36,160 bases of DNA from Bacteroidaceae bacterium. Lineage in GTDB: Bacteria; Bacteroidota; Bacteroidia; Bacteroidales; Bacteroidaceae. Within the stretch, counting starts at the first letter, position 1; each line of letters opens with the position of its first letter. This document shows positions 1-8,293 of this stretch, one piece after another. The translations under genes were made by a program, and so were the position numbers. Under the pieces are notes generated by a model. The model was not told the origin of the DNA, ran no database searches, and was given only the letters and a program-made list of their open reading frames with translations. Location: contig JAFZVW010000052.1 of NCBI GenBank assembly GCA_017617635.1, positions 1 through 36,160 on the forward strand, in the 5' to 3' direction.

Positions 1-96
1 ATACTCCATGCGTATAGAATGAATGGATCTTCCATCTTCAATCATATGCATGAACTTCAAACATTCTGCATAACCATGCTTCTTTCTTTTTGACAT
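1..96 (-). CDS. IS3-type transposase OrfA, N-terminal fragment
   Basis: An open frame starts with ATG at 96 and runs off the left edge, giving about 32 residues that begin MSKRKKHGYAECLKFMHMI and continue to IRMEY. A basic start followed by a short helical segment and a helix ending in a (R/S)xxxxEYG-like pattern is typical of the helix-turn-helix OrfA of IS3-family elements, which binds the terminal repeats and is joined to the DDE-domain OrfB by frameshifting. Only the first helices are present here, so the call rests on this short stretch plus the adjacent terminal repeat. The ATG lies 5 nt beyond the distal arm of the inverted repeat. Confidence 0.5.
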   Translation of the reverse strand, partial: MSKRKKHGYAECLKFMHMIEDGRSIHSIRMEY

Positions 97-100
97 AATA

Positions 101-134
101 AACCCCGAAAGTTTTTTGTCTAACTTTCGGGGTT
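101..134. repeat. Perfect 13-bp inverted repeat inside IS end
   Basis: AACCCCGAAAGTT (101-113) and AACTTTCGGGGTT (122-134) are perfect reverse complements around an 8-nt loop. On the minus strand the hairpin sits directly upstream of the OrfA start, where a stem could limit translation from transcripts entering from the neighbouring xth operon. It has no U-tract on either side, so a Rho-independent terminator is unlikely. Confidence 0.8.
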
Positions 135-178
135 CACCTCATTCGGAGCCCTCTCTTTCTTTTTTTGCTATGTAGAAT

Positions 179-946
179 TTATAGAATTATTTCGACCGGG
201 CAGTGGTCACTACCCATGATTTCCTGATGTATTGCTGCTGATTGGATTTGCGGCATCAGCCTGTTGCTGACTATAAAATAGTCTATACGCCAGCCAATGT
301 TCCTGGCACGGGCATTCATGCGGTAGCTCCACCATGAGTACTGGTCCGCTGCATCCGGATGGAAGTGTCGGAATGTATCTGTGAAGCCGCTGTTCAGCAA
401 CAGGGTCATCTTTTCGCGCTCGGCATCGGTGAAGCCTGCGTTCAGGTGGTTGGTTTTGGGGTTCTTGAGGTCTATCTCCTCGTGTGCGACATTCAGGTCA
501 CCGCAATAGATAACAGGTTTTGTGCGGTCGAGGCACATTAGGTATTCACGTAGGGCGTCTTCCCATTCCATCCGGTATGGAAGTCGCTTGGGCAGTTGTC
601 CTTTTTCGTCAGCACTCTGGCTGTTGGGTGTATAGCAGCATACAAGGTAGAAGTCTTTCATTTCAAGGGTAATGAGACGGCCTTCCTTGTCGTGCTCTCC
701 AATCCCCATGCCGTATGTGACGTTCAATGGTGTGTGTTTTGTAAAGACGGCAGTACCGCTGTAGCCTTTCTTCTCGGCATAGTTCCAGTAACTTTGATAA
801 CCGGGGAACTGGAGGTCAATCTGACCTTCCTGCAGTTTTGTTTCCTGCAGGCAGAAGAAATCTGCATCCAGTGCCTTGAAGGTTCCGGCAAAATCTTTTC
901 CTACAACGGCTCTCAGACCGTTTACATTCCACGAAATCAGTTTCAT
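179..946 (-). CDS. xth: Exodeoxyribonuclease III (AP endonuclease)
   Basis: This is a 255-residue exonuclease III/AP endonuclease of the EEP (endonuclease/exonuclease/phosphatase) fold. It cleaves at abasic sites and removes 3' blocking groups in base excision repair in the cytoplasm. Visible motifs are WNVNG at residues 6-10, QETK with the metal-binding Glu35, YTPNSQ around 105-110, the catalytic GDLNVAH (Asp150, Asn152) and the terminal SDHCP with His248. Length is normal for the family. Its start codon overlaps the stop of the upstream phosphopantetheinyl transferase gene by 4 nt (ATGA), so it is the last gene of a three-gene minus-strand operon. The gene ends 42 nt from the left insertion sequence. 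Confidence 0.96.
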   Translation of the reverse strand: MKLISWNVNGLRAVVGKDFAGTFKALDADFFCLQETKLQEGQIDLQFPGYQSYWNYAEKKGYSGTAVFTKHTPLNVTYGMGIGEHDKEGRLITLEMKDFYLVCCYTPNSQSADEKGQLPKRLPYRMEWEDALREYLMCLDRTKPVIYCGDLNVAHEEIDLKNPKTNHLNAGFTDAEREKMTLLLNSGFTDTFRHFHPDAADQYSWWSYRMNARARNIGWRIDYFIVSNRLMPQIQSAAIHQEIMGSDHCPVEIIL

Positions 947-1518
947 TGTATATATCTTGCTATTGACAGTACATACCCTTCGGTAGGGTATTCTTCTGTT
1001 GTTATTCTGATATTGGACAGGTTCTCGGGCAGTAGTATGCCCTTTATATTGTCTCGTATGCCGGTGCCTTGCAGCTTGAATACGGCTTCCTTCTGTGTCC
1101 AGAGCCGTGTGAATATCAAGTCAGAGCTGCCTATTTGTGACATCTCGTCATCGTTCATGCAGTATCGGGCTACACGCTCGCTGTATCTTCCCATGTCCTC
1201 AACATCAATTCCGACAGGTGCATCGTCAACAGCACATGCAACAATGCTGCGGCAGTGGGACAGGTTGAAATGAATGTCTGGATATTCCTGTAGTGACGGT
1301 TTCCCGTGCTCGTTTTCAAAGAATGTGGGCTGACTGATGATATTGTATTCCTTGTCCAATGCTTCCAAAAGCAGTAGGTATGACAGGGTACATTGTGCCT
1401 GCCCGCTGAAGTGCCTGTAACGCAGTGCCTTCTCCCTTCGCCATTGCGGAAGGCGTTGCAAATCGCGTTGCAGCTGTGCTTCAGTGTACGTCGTTAGTGA
1501 GTGTTTGAGATACAGCAT
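943..1518 (-). CDS. 4'-phosphopantetheinyl transferase, Sfp type
   Basis: A 191-residue protein that moves the phosphopantetheine arm of CoA onto a serine of carrier-protein domains, converting apo to holo forms. Family motifs are in the expected order: HGKP (71-74), FNLSH (84-88), the Mg-binding GIDVED (103-108) and WTQKEAVFK (140-148) with Glu144 and Lys148. This is the Sfp/secondary-metabolism branch rather than the small AcpS type. The start lies inside the 3' end of the MATE gene (38-nt overlap) and the stop overlaps xth by 4 nt. No later Met occurs before residue 121, which supports this start. The two carrier domains of the NRPS at 28793-35986 are obvious candidate substrates; that pairing is inference. 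Confidence 0.93.
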   Translation of the reverse strand: MLYLKHSLTTYTEAQLQRDLQRLPQWRREKALRYRHFSGQAQCTLSYLLLLEALDKEYNIISQPTFFENEHGKPSLQEYPDIHFNLSHCRSIVACAVDDAPVGIDVEDMGRYSERVARYCMNDDEMSQIGSSDLIFTRLWTQKEAVFKLQGTGIRDNIKGILLPENLSNIRITTEEYPTEGYVLSIARYIQ

Positions 1519-2953
1519 TCTGCTCTGATTTGCGGAATTGGATATTGAGGAACTTCTTTATGTTGGTCTTTGGAATCTCGCTGTTTGCAGTACCTTTGAT
1601 ATGGTCTATTTCCCACCAGAGCATTCCTAACGCAAAGCAGAATGATACAATGTCGGACATCGGAATGCTCATCCATACACCGCGTTCTGCGTAGAATAAC
1701 GGCATTATGACAAGGAATGGGATAAGGAAAAGCAGTTGGCGGCTGACACTGAGGAAGATGCTCTTGCCTGCGTGACCGATGCTTTGGAAGAAATTGCTGA
1801 TTACCATTTGGCAGCCTACGATGGGAAATACGCTTACGCAGATGCGGAATCCCTTGCTGCCTATGTCGATGAATTGGGCTGATTCAGGTTCGGATTTATT
1901 GACAAACAGGCCAACGATGGGCTCGGGACAGAATACTCCGATGCAGAATCCCACCGAGGTGATGAGCGATGCTGCAAAAATAGTGTATTTCAGGGTCTTC
2001 CATACGCGTTCGTTCTGGCGTGCTCCCCAGTTGTAGCCTACTATAGGCTGCATACCCTGGTTTAGTCCCATGACTATCATCAGGAAGAGGAAAACTATAC
2101 CGTTTACGATGCCGTATGCTCCTTTGGCAAGTCCGCCTCCGTATCTGGACATCTGGTTGTTGATGAGTCCGACGACAAGGCAGGCGCAGATGTTCATCAG
2201 GAATGGTGAGAGCCCGATTGTCAGGGTCTGGCGCACAATGGTTGCGTCAAGCGCGAATGTTCCGCGCTGAAGGTGCAGGACTTCGTTCTTCCTGCTGAAG
2301 ACGGCCAGTTCGACGGCCAGTGAAATGGCCTGTGAAAGTATTGTGGCGATTGCCGCTCCTCGGATACCCAGATGGAAGGTCCAGATGAACAGCGGGTCCA
2401 TTATGGTATTCAGGACAACGGTAAGTAGTGTGCATCGCATTGCCATGCGTGGATGTCCTGCGGCCCGCAGGACCGCATTAAGCCCGAAATAGCTGTGGCT
2501 GATGACATTGCCCAGGAGAATTATCTCCATATAGTCCCGGGCGTATGAAATGTCTTCCTCGTTGGCACCGAACAGGTATAGCATAGGGTCCATAATGAAC
2601 CAGCATGCCAGTGTAAAGACGATGCCGAGAATAATGTTGAGTGTGACGGTATTCCCCAGTACTCGGTTGGCTGTGTCATATTTCTTCTGTCCCAGTCGGA
2701 CGCTGATGAGTGTGCTGGCTCCAACACCTACCATGGCGCCTATGGCAATGCTCAGGTTCATGAAGGGGAAAGTGGTCGTGAGTCCTTGGATTGCAAGTAC
2801 GCCTACGCCTTGCCCGATGAAGAAGCGGTCGACCAGATTGTACAGCGAACTTGCCGTCATTGCGATGATGGCAGGCAGGGCATAGCTGGTCAATAGTTTT
2901 CCGATGGGTTTCTGACCAAGTTCGGTAGGTGCTTTCTGGGGCATGGATTGCAT
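1481..2953 (-). CDS. MATE family efflux transporter
   Basis: A 490-residue inner-membrane protein with about 12 hydrophobic segments in two related halves. The N-terminal PIGKLLTSYALPAIIAM and NLVDRFFIGQGVG patterns and the mid-protein NQGMQPIVGYNWGA pattern are characteristic of the MATE (multidrug and toxic compound extrusion) superfamily. Such proteins export drugs, toxins or metabolites using Na+ or H+ gradients. The start at 2953 (MQSMPQK) is used here; the Met three codons later is equally possible. It is the first gene of a minus-strand operon with the PPTase and xth and is divergent from mmdA. Sharing an operon with a PPTase raises the possibility of exporting a carrier-protein-made product, but the sequence alone does not show the substrate. 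Confidence 0.93.
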   Translation of the reverse strand: MQSMPQKAPTELGQKPIGKLLTSYALPAIIAMTASSLYNLVDRFFIGQGVGVLAIQGLTTTFPFMNLSIAIGAMVGVGASTLISVRLGQKKYDTANRVLGNTVTLNIILGIVFTLACWFIMDPMLYLFGANEEDISYARDYMEIILLGNVISHSYFGLNAVLRAAGHPRMAMRCTLLTVVLNTIMDPLFIWTFHLGIRGAAIATILSQAISLAVELAVFSRKNEVLHLQRGTFALDATIVRQTLTIGLSPFLMNICACLVVGLINNQMSRYGGGLAKGAYGIVNGIVFLFLMIVMGLNQGMQPIVGYNWGARQNERVWKTLKYTIFAASLITSVGFCIGVFCPEPIVGLFVNKSEPESAQFIDIGSKGFRICVSVFPIVGCQMVISNFFQSIGHAGKSIFLSVSRQLLFLIPFLVIMPLFYAERGVWMSIPMSDIVSFCFALGMLWWEIDHIKGTANSEIPKTNIKKFLNIQFRKSEQNAVSQTLTNDVH

Positions 2954-3078
2954 GGAATGTCAGGTAAAATTAGTACTTTTTGACGAGATTCGGGTAGTGA
3001 ACAGGCGGAAATGTCTTGCGTGTGCGCGTATTTTCTTAAAATATAATGCCATTGTGGTGTTTTACCAATAAGATTTAG

Positions 3079-3086
3079 TATCTTTG
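3079..3086 (+). promoter_or_regulatory. Bacteroidetes -7 promoter box for the mmd operon
   Basis: TATCTTTG matches the Bacteroidetes sigma-ABfr -7 consensus TAnnTTTG and lies 46 nt before the mmdA start, in the 179-nt divergent gap with the MATE gene. No good TTTG -33 box is seen at 19-20 nt spacing. The intervening leader is A-rich, as is usual in this phylum. No equally good box was found for the MATE gene on the other strand. Confidence 0.6.
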
Positions 3087-3132
3087 TCCACTGAAATGTG
3101 TATAAATAAAAATAAAAAACGAACAAGTTAAA

Positions 3133-4704
3133 ATGAGCACACAAGCTGAAAAGATTCAGGAGTTGATTGAACTCCGTGCCAAAGCGCGTCTGGGCGGTGG
3201 CGAGAAGGCTATTGCCAAGCAGCACGAAAAGGGCAAGTACACTGCCCGCGAGCGTATTGCCATGTTGCTTGACGAGGGCAGTTTTGAGGAGATGGATATG
3301 TTTGTCCAGCATCGTTGTACCAACTTCGGTATGGAGAAGAAGCACTATCTGGGTGACGGTGTGGTTACCGGTAGTGGTACAATAGACGGTCGTCTGGTGT
3401 ATGTATTTGCGCAGGACTTTACTGTAAGCGCAGGTTCGTTGAGCGAAATGCTTGCGAGCAAGATCTGCAAGGTGATGGATATCGCCATGAAGGTGGGCGC
3501 ACCTGTGATTGGCCTGAATGACTCGGGCGGTGCCCGTCTGCAGGAGGGTATCAATGCATTGGCAGGCTACAGCGAGATATTCCAGCGCAACATTATGGCA
3601 AGCGGAGTTGTTCCTCAGATAAGTGCCATAATGGGTCCTTGCGCCGGCGGTGCTGTCTACAGCCCTGCCCTGACGGACTTTACCCTAATGGTCGAGAATA
3701 CCAGCTATATGTTCCTGACAGGCCCCGGTCCTGTGAAGGCAGTTCTGGGCGAGGTGGTTACACAGGAGCAGTTGGGCGGTGCCAGCGTTCATTCTACAAA
3801 GAGCGGTGTCACTCATTTCACTGCAAGTACAGAGGAGGAGGCTATTGCCCTTATCAAGAAACTGATGAGCTATATTCCGCAGAACAACCTGGAAAAGACT
3901 CCTTTGGTTCCTTGTGACGATCCTATCGACCGTAAGGAGGATTTCCTGAACGAGATTCTGCCTGACAATCCAAACAAGCCTTATGATATGTACCAGGTTA
4001 TTGCCAGTATTGTGGATAATGGTGAGTTTATGGAGGTTCAGCCTCGTTTTGCTAAGAATATCATTATCGGTTTTGCCCGTTTCAACGGCGAGAGCGTAGG
4101 TATCGTCGCAAACCAGCCCCAGCAGTTGGCCGGTGTTCTGGATTGCAATGCCAGCCGTAAGGCTGCACGTTTCGTACGTTTCTGCGACTCGTTCAATATT
4201 CCTATCGTTACCTTGGTTGACGTTCCCGGCTTCCTGCCAGGTACCGGCCAGGAGTACAATGCTGTTATCCTGCATGGTGCCAAACTGCTGTATGCTTACG
4301 GTGAGGCTACAGTGCCAAAGGTTACAGTGACTCTGCGCAAGAGTTATGGCGGTAGTCATATCGTAATGTCCTGCAAGCAGTTGCGTGGTGATGCAAACTA
4401 TGCGTGGCCTAGTGCAGAGATTGCAGTAATGGGTGCTAGCGGTGCTGCGACTGTGCTGTATGCCAAGGAGGTGAAGGCTTTGAAGACCGAGGGCAAGGAC
4501 GAAGAGGCAAAGCAGTTCATAGACGACAAGGTTGCCGAGTACGAGAATCTGTTCTCGAACCCGTATCAGGCTGCCAAGTATGGCTATATCGATGATGTGA
4601 TAGAGCCTCGCAATACCCGTTTCCGTATTATCCGTGCCTTGGCTCAGCTGCAGAACAAGAAACTGACCAATCCTGCCAAAAAACATGGTAATATTCCTTT
4701 GTAG
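3133..4704 (+). CDS. mmdA: Methylmalonyl-CoA decarboxylase alpha subunit (carboxyltransferase)
   Basis: A 523-residue carboxyltransferase of the acyl-CoA carboxylase beta / methylmalonyl-CoA decarboxylase alpha family. It moves the carboxyl group of (S)-methylmalonyl-CoA to the biotin of the carrier subunit, releasing propionyl-CoA. Crotonase-fold motifs include GGARLQEGINALAGY near 137-151, GPCAGGAVYSPALTDF near 168-183, ANQPQQLAGVLD in the C-terminal half and DVPGFLPGTGQEYN plus KSYGGSHIVMS. The protein alone could be a propionyl-CoA carboxylase beta chain. The following genes for an OadG-like subunit, a biotin carrier and a Na+-pump membrane subunit argue for the decarboxylase, which ends the succinate pathway to propionate. 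First gene of its operon. Confidence 0.93.
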   Translation: MSTQAEKIQELIELRAKARLGGGEKAIAKQHEKGKYTARERIAMLLDEGSFEEMDMFVQHRCTNFGMEKKHYLGDGVVTGSGTIDGRLVYVFAQDFTVSAGSLSEMLASKICKVMDIAMKVGAPVIGLNDSGGARLQEGINALAGYSEIFQRNIMASGVVPQISAIMGPCAGGAVYSPALTDFTLMVENTSYMFLTGPGPVKAVLGEVVTQEQLGGASVHSTKSGVTHFTASTEEEAIALIKKLMSYIPQNNLEKTPLVPCDDPIDRKEDFLNEILPDNPNKPYDMYQVIASIVDNGEFMEVQPRFAKNIIIGFARFNGESVGIVANQPQQLAGVLDCNASRKAARFVRFCDSFNIPIVTLVDVPGFLPGTGQEYNAVILHGAKLLYAYGEATVPKVTVTLRKSYGGSHIVMSCKQLRGDANYAWPSAEIAVMGASGAATVLYAKEVKALKTEGKDEEAKQFIDDKVAEYENLFSNPYQAAKYGYIDDVIEPRNTRFRIIRALAQLQNKKLTNPAKKHGNIPL

Positions 4705-4725
4705 GCTAATTAAGTATAGACAGTT

Positions 4726-5076
4726 ATGAATTTTCTTACAATAACAACAGATACATGGATGATGGCCGGCTTCAGCATTGCTGTGGTCCTCGGTATTCTG
4801 GTACTGCTGGTGATTGTGTTGAAAATATTCAGCGCAATTGCCAGTATGGGTCACATCAAGCGTTCTCCTCGCATTCTGGATATTAACGAGGCACCTGCAC
4901 AGCCTTTGGCTGCAGGTGAGCCTGATTCCAGCCCTGAGGATGAGCGCCTGGCAGCTGTGGCAATGGCAATACATCTGTATCTCAGTAATCAGCATGACGA
5001 GGAAAGCGGTGTTCTGACCATTCCTATGCATGATTTGCTGGGCGGCTGGCATGAAGAGCTGAACAAGAGACTTTAA
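4726..5076 (+). CDS. Na+-translocating decarboxylase small membrane subunit (OadG/MmdD-like)
   Basis: A 116-residue protein with one strong membrane helix at about residues 12-36 (IAVVLGILVLLVIVLKIF), then a soluble tail with an Ala/Pro-rich linker and an acidic stretch. This matches OadG/MmdD-type subunits, which anchor and stabilise the carboxyltransferase and biotin carrier on the membrane pump. It lies 21 nt after mmdA and 35 nt before the biotin carrier gene. The tail contains RLAAVAMAIHLYL, a pattern typical of the C-terminal part of OadG-family proteins in Bacteroidales. Sequence conservation in this family is low, so assignment leans on position in the operon. Confidence 0.82.
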   Translation: MNFLTITTDTWMMAGFSIAVVLGILVLLVIVLKIFSAIASMGHIKRSPRILDINEAPAQPLAAGEPDSSPEDERLAAVAMAIHLYLSNQHDEESGVLTIPMHDLLGGWHEELNKRL

Positions 5077-5111
5077 TCGTACTTATTACAAGGACAATAT
5101 TTGAAGAAGAA

Positions 5112-5543
5112 ATGAAAGAATATAAATTCAAAATCAGTGAAAAGGATTATGCTGCTACTGTGGCTGAACATGAGGACGGAACTCTGGAGGTAACAGTAGA
5201 CGGCAAGATATATAACGTGGAACTGCCTGAGCGCAAGAAGTCTCCTGCTCCGGTTGTGAAGCCTGCTGTGGTTCAGGCTGCTCCAATAGCATCTGCACCT
5301 GTGGCAGCCAAGCCGGCTAACAGTGCCAGTGCCAATGCTGTAATAGCTCCGCTTAACGGTAAGATAACACAGGTATTGGTCAAGGTAGGTGATGCTATTG
5401 CTGCCGGTGACACTGTATGCATGCTGGAGGCAATGAAGATGGAGAACAGTATTACAGCAGAATTCGGAGGAACTGTGCAGGCTGTTCTGGTTAACGTCGG
5501 TGATCAGGTTGATGGTGGTCAGGCTCTGGTGGAGCTGGCATAA
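5112..5543 (+). CDS. mmdC: Biotin carboxyl carrier subunit of methylmalonyl-CoA decarboxylase
   Basis: A 143-residue biotin/lipoyl-attachment protein. The N-terminal 40 residues form a small beta-rich segment, residues 41-75 are an Ala/Pro/Lys-rich flexible linker, and residues 76-143 form the biotinyl domain. EAMKMEN carries the biotinylated Lys109, and the DQVDGGQALVEL pattern closes the domain. The carrier shuttles CO2 from MmdA to the membrane beta subunit. It lies between the OadG-like and OadB-like genes, as in other Bacteroidales decarboxylase operons. A biotin ligase would be needed elsewhere in the genome. Confidence 0.93.
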   Translation: MKEYKFKISEKDYAATVAEHEDGTLEVTVDGKIYNVELPERKKSPAPVVKPAVVQAAPIASAPVAAKPANSASANAVIAPLNGKITQVLVKVGDAIAAGDTVCMLEAMKMENSITAEFGGTVQAVLVNVGDQVDGGQALVELA

Positions 5544-5565
5544 TTTAAAGTCATAGCTGGTAATT

Positions 5566-6870
5566 ATGAAGAATATTAGGTTTTTCGTCATTATGGTATT
5601 GCTCATGATGGTGTCTTTGCCTGGTATGGCTATGGGATTTGACCCTGCAGATGCCTTGGAAAAGTTCACTGGTGACATGGGAATATCCTTTTTCTTTGCA
5701 GGCGAAGGATGGAAGAATGCCGTAATGATTGCTGTTGCCTGCTACTTGTTGTGGCTGGCCATTAAGAAGGAATATGAGCCATTGTTGCTCTTGCCTATCG
5801 CCTTTGGTATGATTCTGACTAATCTGCCTGGAGCAGGTATGTTCCATGGCGAACTGTGGAACGAGTTCCTGGATGAGAATAGCATACATCATCACGATTA
5901 TGGCTTTATCATGAGCGAGGGAGGTCTGTTGGATATTCTGTACATCGGTGTCAAGTCCGGTGTATATCCGTGTCTTATTTTCCTGGGCGTAGGTGCAATG
6001 ACTGACTTTGGTCCGCTGATAGCAAATCCCAAGAGCCTGTTGCTTGGCGCTGCTGCCCAGATAGGTATATTTGCAACTTTCCTTGTAACCCAGTGGGATT
6101 TTACAATTCCGTTTACAGACATCGTACCGTTTACATTTACTGCAAAGCAGGCTGCTTCCATTGGTATTATCGGTGGTGCAGACGGTCCTACGGCTATCTT
6201 TCTTACGACCAAGCTGGCTCCCGAGCTGCTCGGACCTATTGCCGTGGCTGCATACAGCTATATGGCCTTGGTGCCTGTAATCCAACCGCCTATCATGCGT
6301 CTGCTGACGACCAAAAACGAGCGTATGATACGTATGGCTCAGTTGCGTAATGTTACCAAGCAGGAGAAGATAATCTTTCCGATTATCGTTGCCATAGTAG
6401 TAAGTCTGATTCTGCCGAGTGCAGCTCCTCTGATAGGATGTCTGATGCTTGGTAACCTGATGAAGGAAAGCGGTGTCGTAGAGCGATTGAGCAAGTGTGT
6501 CCAGAATGAACTGAACAATATTGTCGTAATCTTCCTGGGTGTTACTGTCGGTGCTACGGCCACGGCCACGGCATTCCTGAATATACAGACAATCAGCATA
6601 TTGGTTGTAGGTATTGTGGCCTTTGCATGCGGAAGTGCAGGCGGCATCCTTATGGCCAAGCTGATGAACCTGTTTCTGAAGGAGAAGATAAATCCGCTGA
6701 TAGGTTCAGCCGGCGTCAGTGCCGTTCCCATGGCTGCACGTGTAAGTCAGGTTGAGGGACAGAAGGCAGATCCACGTAACTTCCTGCTGATGCACGCAAT
6801 GGGTCCAAATGTTGCAGGTGTGATAGGCTCGGCGGTTGCTGCCGGTATTCTGCTCAGTTTCCTGGGCTAA
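5566..6870 (+). CDS. mmdB: Na+-translocating methylmalonyl-CoA decarboxylase beta subunit (OadB/MmdB)
   Basis: A 434-residue polytopic membrane protein of the Na+-pumping decarboxylase beta family. It decarboxylates carboxybiotin and exports Na+. The signature GGADGPT at 203-209 holds the conserved Asp (Asp206), equivalent to the Na+-binding aspartate of Klebsiella OadB. A second re-entrant-like segment carries [14 protein letters not shown], and the C-terminal half has [16 protein letters not shown] and [18 protein letters not shown]. The N-terminus begins with a hydrophobic stretch that could be a first membrane helix or signal. The gene starts 22 nt after the biotin carrier and completes the decarboxylase operon; xseA follows 13 nt later. 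Confidence 0.94.
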   Translation: MKNIRFFVIMVLLMMVSLPGMAMGFDPADALEKFTGDMGISFFFAGEGWKNAVMIAVACYLLWLAIKKEYEPLLLLPIAFGMILTNLPGAGMFHGELWNEFLDENSIHHHDYGFIMSEGGLLDILYIGVKSGVYPCLIFLGVGAMTDFGPLIANPKSLLLGAAAQIGIFATFLVTQWDFTIPFTDIVPFTFTAKQAASIGIIGGADGPTAIFLTTKLAPELLGPIAVAAYSYMALVPVIQPPIMRLLTTKNERMIRMAQLRNVTKQEKIIFPIIVAIVVSLILPSAAPLIGCLMLGNLMKESGVVERLSKCVQNELNNIVVIFLGVTVGATATATAFLNIQTISILVVGIVAFACGSAGGILMAKLMNLFLKEKINPLIGSAGVSAVPMAARVSQVEGQKADPRNFLLMHAMGPNVAGVIGSAVAAGILLSFLG

Positions 6871-6883
6871 TATTACCATAAGG

Positions 6884-8083
6884 ATGGAGACAGTGACCCT
6901 ATATGAGCTGAATAGCAGGATTCGTGGTATTTTGGAGGATACTATGGATCAGGTTTATTGGGTTCATGGTGAACTGTCGGAAGGCAGGCAAGGGCCTGGC
7001 GGTCATTTTTATGGCGAACTTATTGAACGTGATGAAGAGTCTGATACTGTTGTTGCGCGAGCCAGAATAAATATCTGGGCGCGTACATACAGTATATTGT
7101 CGCTGCGCTTCCTGGATGAAACGGGGCAGAACCTGCGTCCTGGAATGAAAGTTCTGGTAAAGGCCAAGGTTTCGTTTCACGAGGCTTATGGCTACGCTCT
7201 TACAATACAGGATATAGACGGCACATATACCTTGGGTGATATGGAACGCAGGCGTCAGGAGATATTGCGGCAGCTGGAAAAGGACGGTATTATAAATGAT
7301 AACAAAACGCTGCCCTTTCCGAATCTGCCCCGCCGTATCGCAATTGTCTCAAGTCCAAATGCTGCCGGGTATGGTGATTTCTGTAATCAGCTGCAGAACA
7401 ATGAATATGGCTTTGCGTTCTATACCAGACTATATCCTGCCATTATGCAAGGACAGCAGGCTCCGGACAGTATTATTGGAGCATTGCAGCGTATTGAGGA
7501 TGATAATTCAGTCCTGATGGCACATGGATCGGAGCCTTTTGATATTGTGGCAATTATCCGTGGTGGCGGTGCCGTGACAGATTTGTGTGACTTTGATTCA
7601 TATCCTCTGGCTGCCTGTATTGCCCAGTACCCTGTTCCTGTAATTGTCGGTATTGGGCATGAGCGTGACAGGACTGTATTGGATTTCGTGTCACACTGCA
7701 GCGTAAAGACTCCTACGGCTGCTGCTGCGTTTATTCTGGACCATCAAGCTGAGGTCCTGGCTCATTTGCAGGATTTGACAATACGTGTTCCGCAGATTGC
7801 GCGCATGCGTGTCGAAAGCGAAAGACAGTGTGTCCATCGGATAGCCTCATTGTTGCCTGTGTCGATTGGCCGTATGCAGGAAAGACTGAAACATCGCCTG
7901 GATATTCTTGAGCAAAGGATCATCGGACTGAATCCCGAGGTTCTGCTGAAGCGTGGCTACAGTATCACGAAGATGGGGGACAAAGTACTGCATAGTGCCA
8001 TGGATGTTCAGGAGGGTGATGTGCTTTCTACCCGTCTGGAATGTGGTGAGGTTTTGTCAAAGGTAATATGCCGTCTTGGCTGA
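6884..8083 (+). CDS. xseA: Exodeoxyribonuclease VII large subunit
   Basis: A 399-residue large subunit of exonuclease VII, which degrades single-stranded DNA in both directions together with XseB. An N-terminal OB fold (about residues 1-100, VYWVHGELSEG...) precedes the catalytic region with RRIAIVSSPNAAGYGDF, IIRGGGAVTDLCDFDS and VIVGIGHERDRTVLDFV, then TPTAAAAFI and a long helical C-terminus ending in LLKRGYSIT. The frame is open back to an ATG at 6836, inside the preceding mmdB gene. The ATG at 6884 (METVTLYEL) is preferred because it follows an AAGGA-like sequence and the family starts there. It sits downstream of the decarboxylase operon and 14 nt before xseB, so read-through expression is possible. 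Confidence 0.94.
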   Translation: METVTLYELNSRIRGILEDTMDQVYWVHGELSEGRQGPGGHFYGELIERDEESDTVVARARINIWARTYSILSLRFLDETGQNLRPGMKVLVKAKVSFHEAYGYALTIQDIDGTYTLGDMERRRQEILRQLEKDGIINDNKTLPFPNLPRRIAIVSSPNAAGYGDFCNQLQNNEYGFAFYTRLYPAIMQGQQAPDSIIGALQRIEDDNSVLMAHGSEPFDIVAIIRGGGAVTDLCDFDSYPLAACIAQYPVPVIVGIGHERDRTVLDFVSHCSVKTPTAAAAFILDHQAEVLAHLQDLTIRVPQIARMRVESERQCVHRIASLLPVSIGRMQERLKHRLDILEQRIIGLNPEVLLKRGYSITKMGDKVLHSAMDVQEGDVLSTRLECGEVLSKVICRLG

Positions 8084-8097
8084 ATATATTTGTAATA

Positions 8098-8280
8098 ATG
8101 AAGTACGAGGAAGCAATACAGAAGTTGGAAACCATTGCCCGCAATATGGAAAATGGTGAAATGGGTGTTGATGAGCTTGCGGAAAACATAACGGAGGCTA
8201 AAAAACTGATAAGTTTTTGTCGTGCTCAGCTGACTGAGGTTGATGAGAAAATAGAAAAGATTCTATCCGCTTTGGAATAA
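8098..8280 (+). CDS. xseB: Exodeoxyribonuclease VII small subunit
   Basis: A 60-residue, entirely helical protein beginning MKYEEAIQKLETIA and containing the family pattern LExIAxxMENGEMGVDELAE. It is the small subunit that assembles in several copies on XseA to form exonuclease VII. The open frame extends upstream to 8068, within xseA, but that extension is not family-like; the ATG at 8098 gives the usual length and start. It lies 14 nt after xseA and 13 nt before the GH20 gene. Confidence 0.93.
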   Translation: MKYEEAIQKLETIARNMENGEMGVDELAENITEAKKLISFCRAQLTEVDEKIEKILSALE

Positions 8281-8293
8281 TGCAGGCAATATT

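Larger units (their letters stand above)
1..136 (-). mobile_element. Truncated IS3-family-like insertion sequence (left window edge)
   Basis: Read on the minus strand, the element appears to begin at 136 with TGAACCCCGAAAGTTAGACA, a TG-starting terminal repeat resembling the ends of IS3-family (IS150-group) elements. It is followed by a 13-bp inverted repeat and then a transposase OrfA start at 96. The rest of the element lies outside the window, so the opposite end, OrfB and target-site duplication cannot be seen. Family assignment is from the end sequence and the OrfA start only. Confidence 0.6.

Noticed and set aside
101-134. Rho-independent terminator for xth or the insertion sequence
   Set aside because: The stem is strong, but on neither strand is it followed by a U-tract; it fits better as part of the element end.
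596-1273. 225-residue plus-strand frame across xth and the PPTase
   Set aside because: Both genes underneath have full sets of family motifs on the minus strand; this frame has none.
3133-4704. Propionyl-CoA carboxylase beta subunit
   Set aside because: The protein family fits, but no biotin carboxylase gene is present, and the adjacent OadG-like, biotin-carrier and OadB-like genes define a decarboxylase.
3685-5052. 455-residue open frame on the minus strand across mmdA and its neighbour
   Set aside because: It lies antisense to well-recognised genes, has many His/Cys/Gln codons typical of a shadow frame and matches no family.
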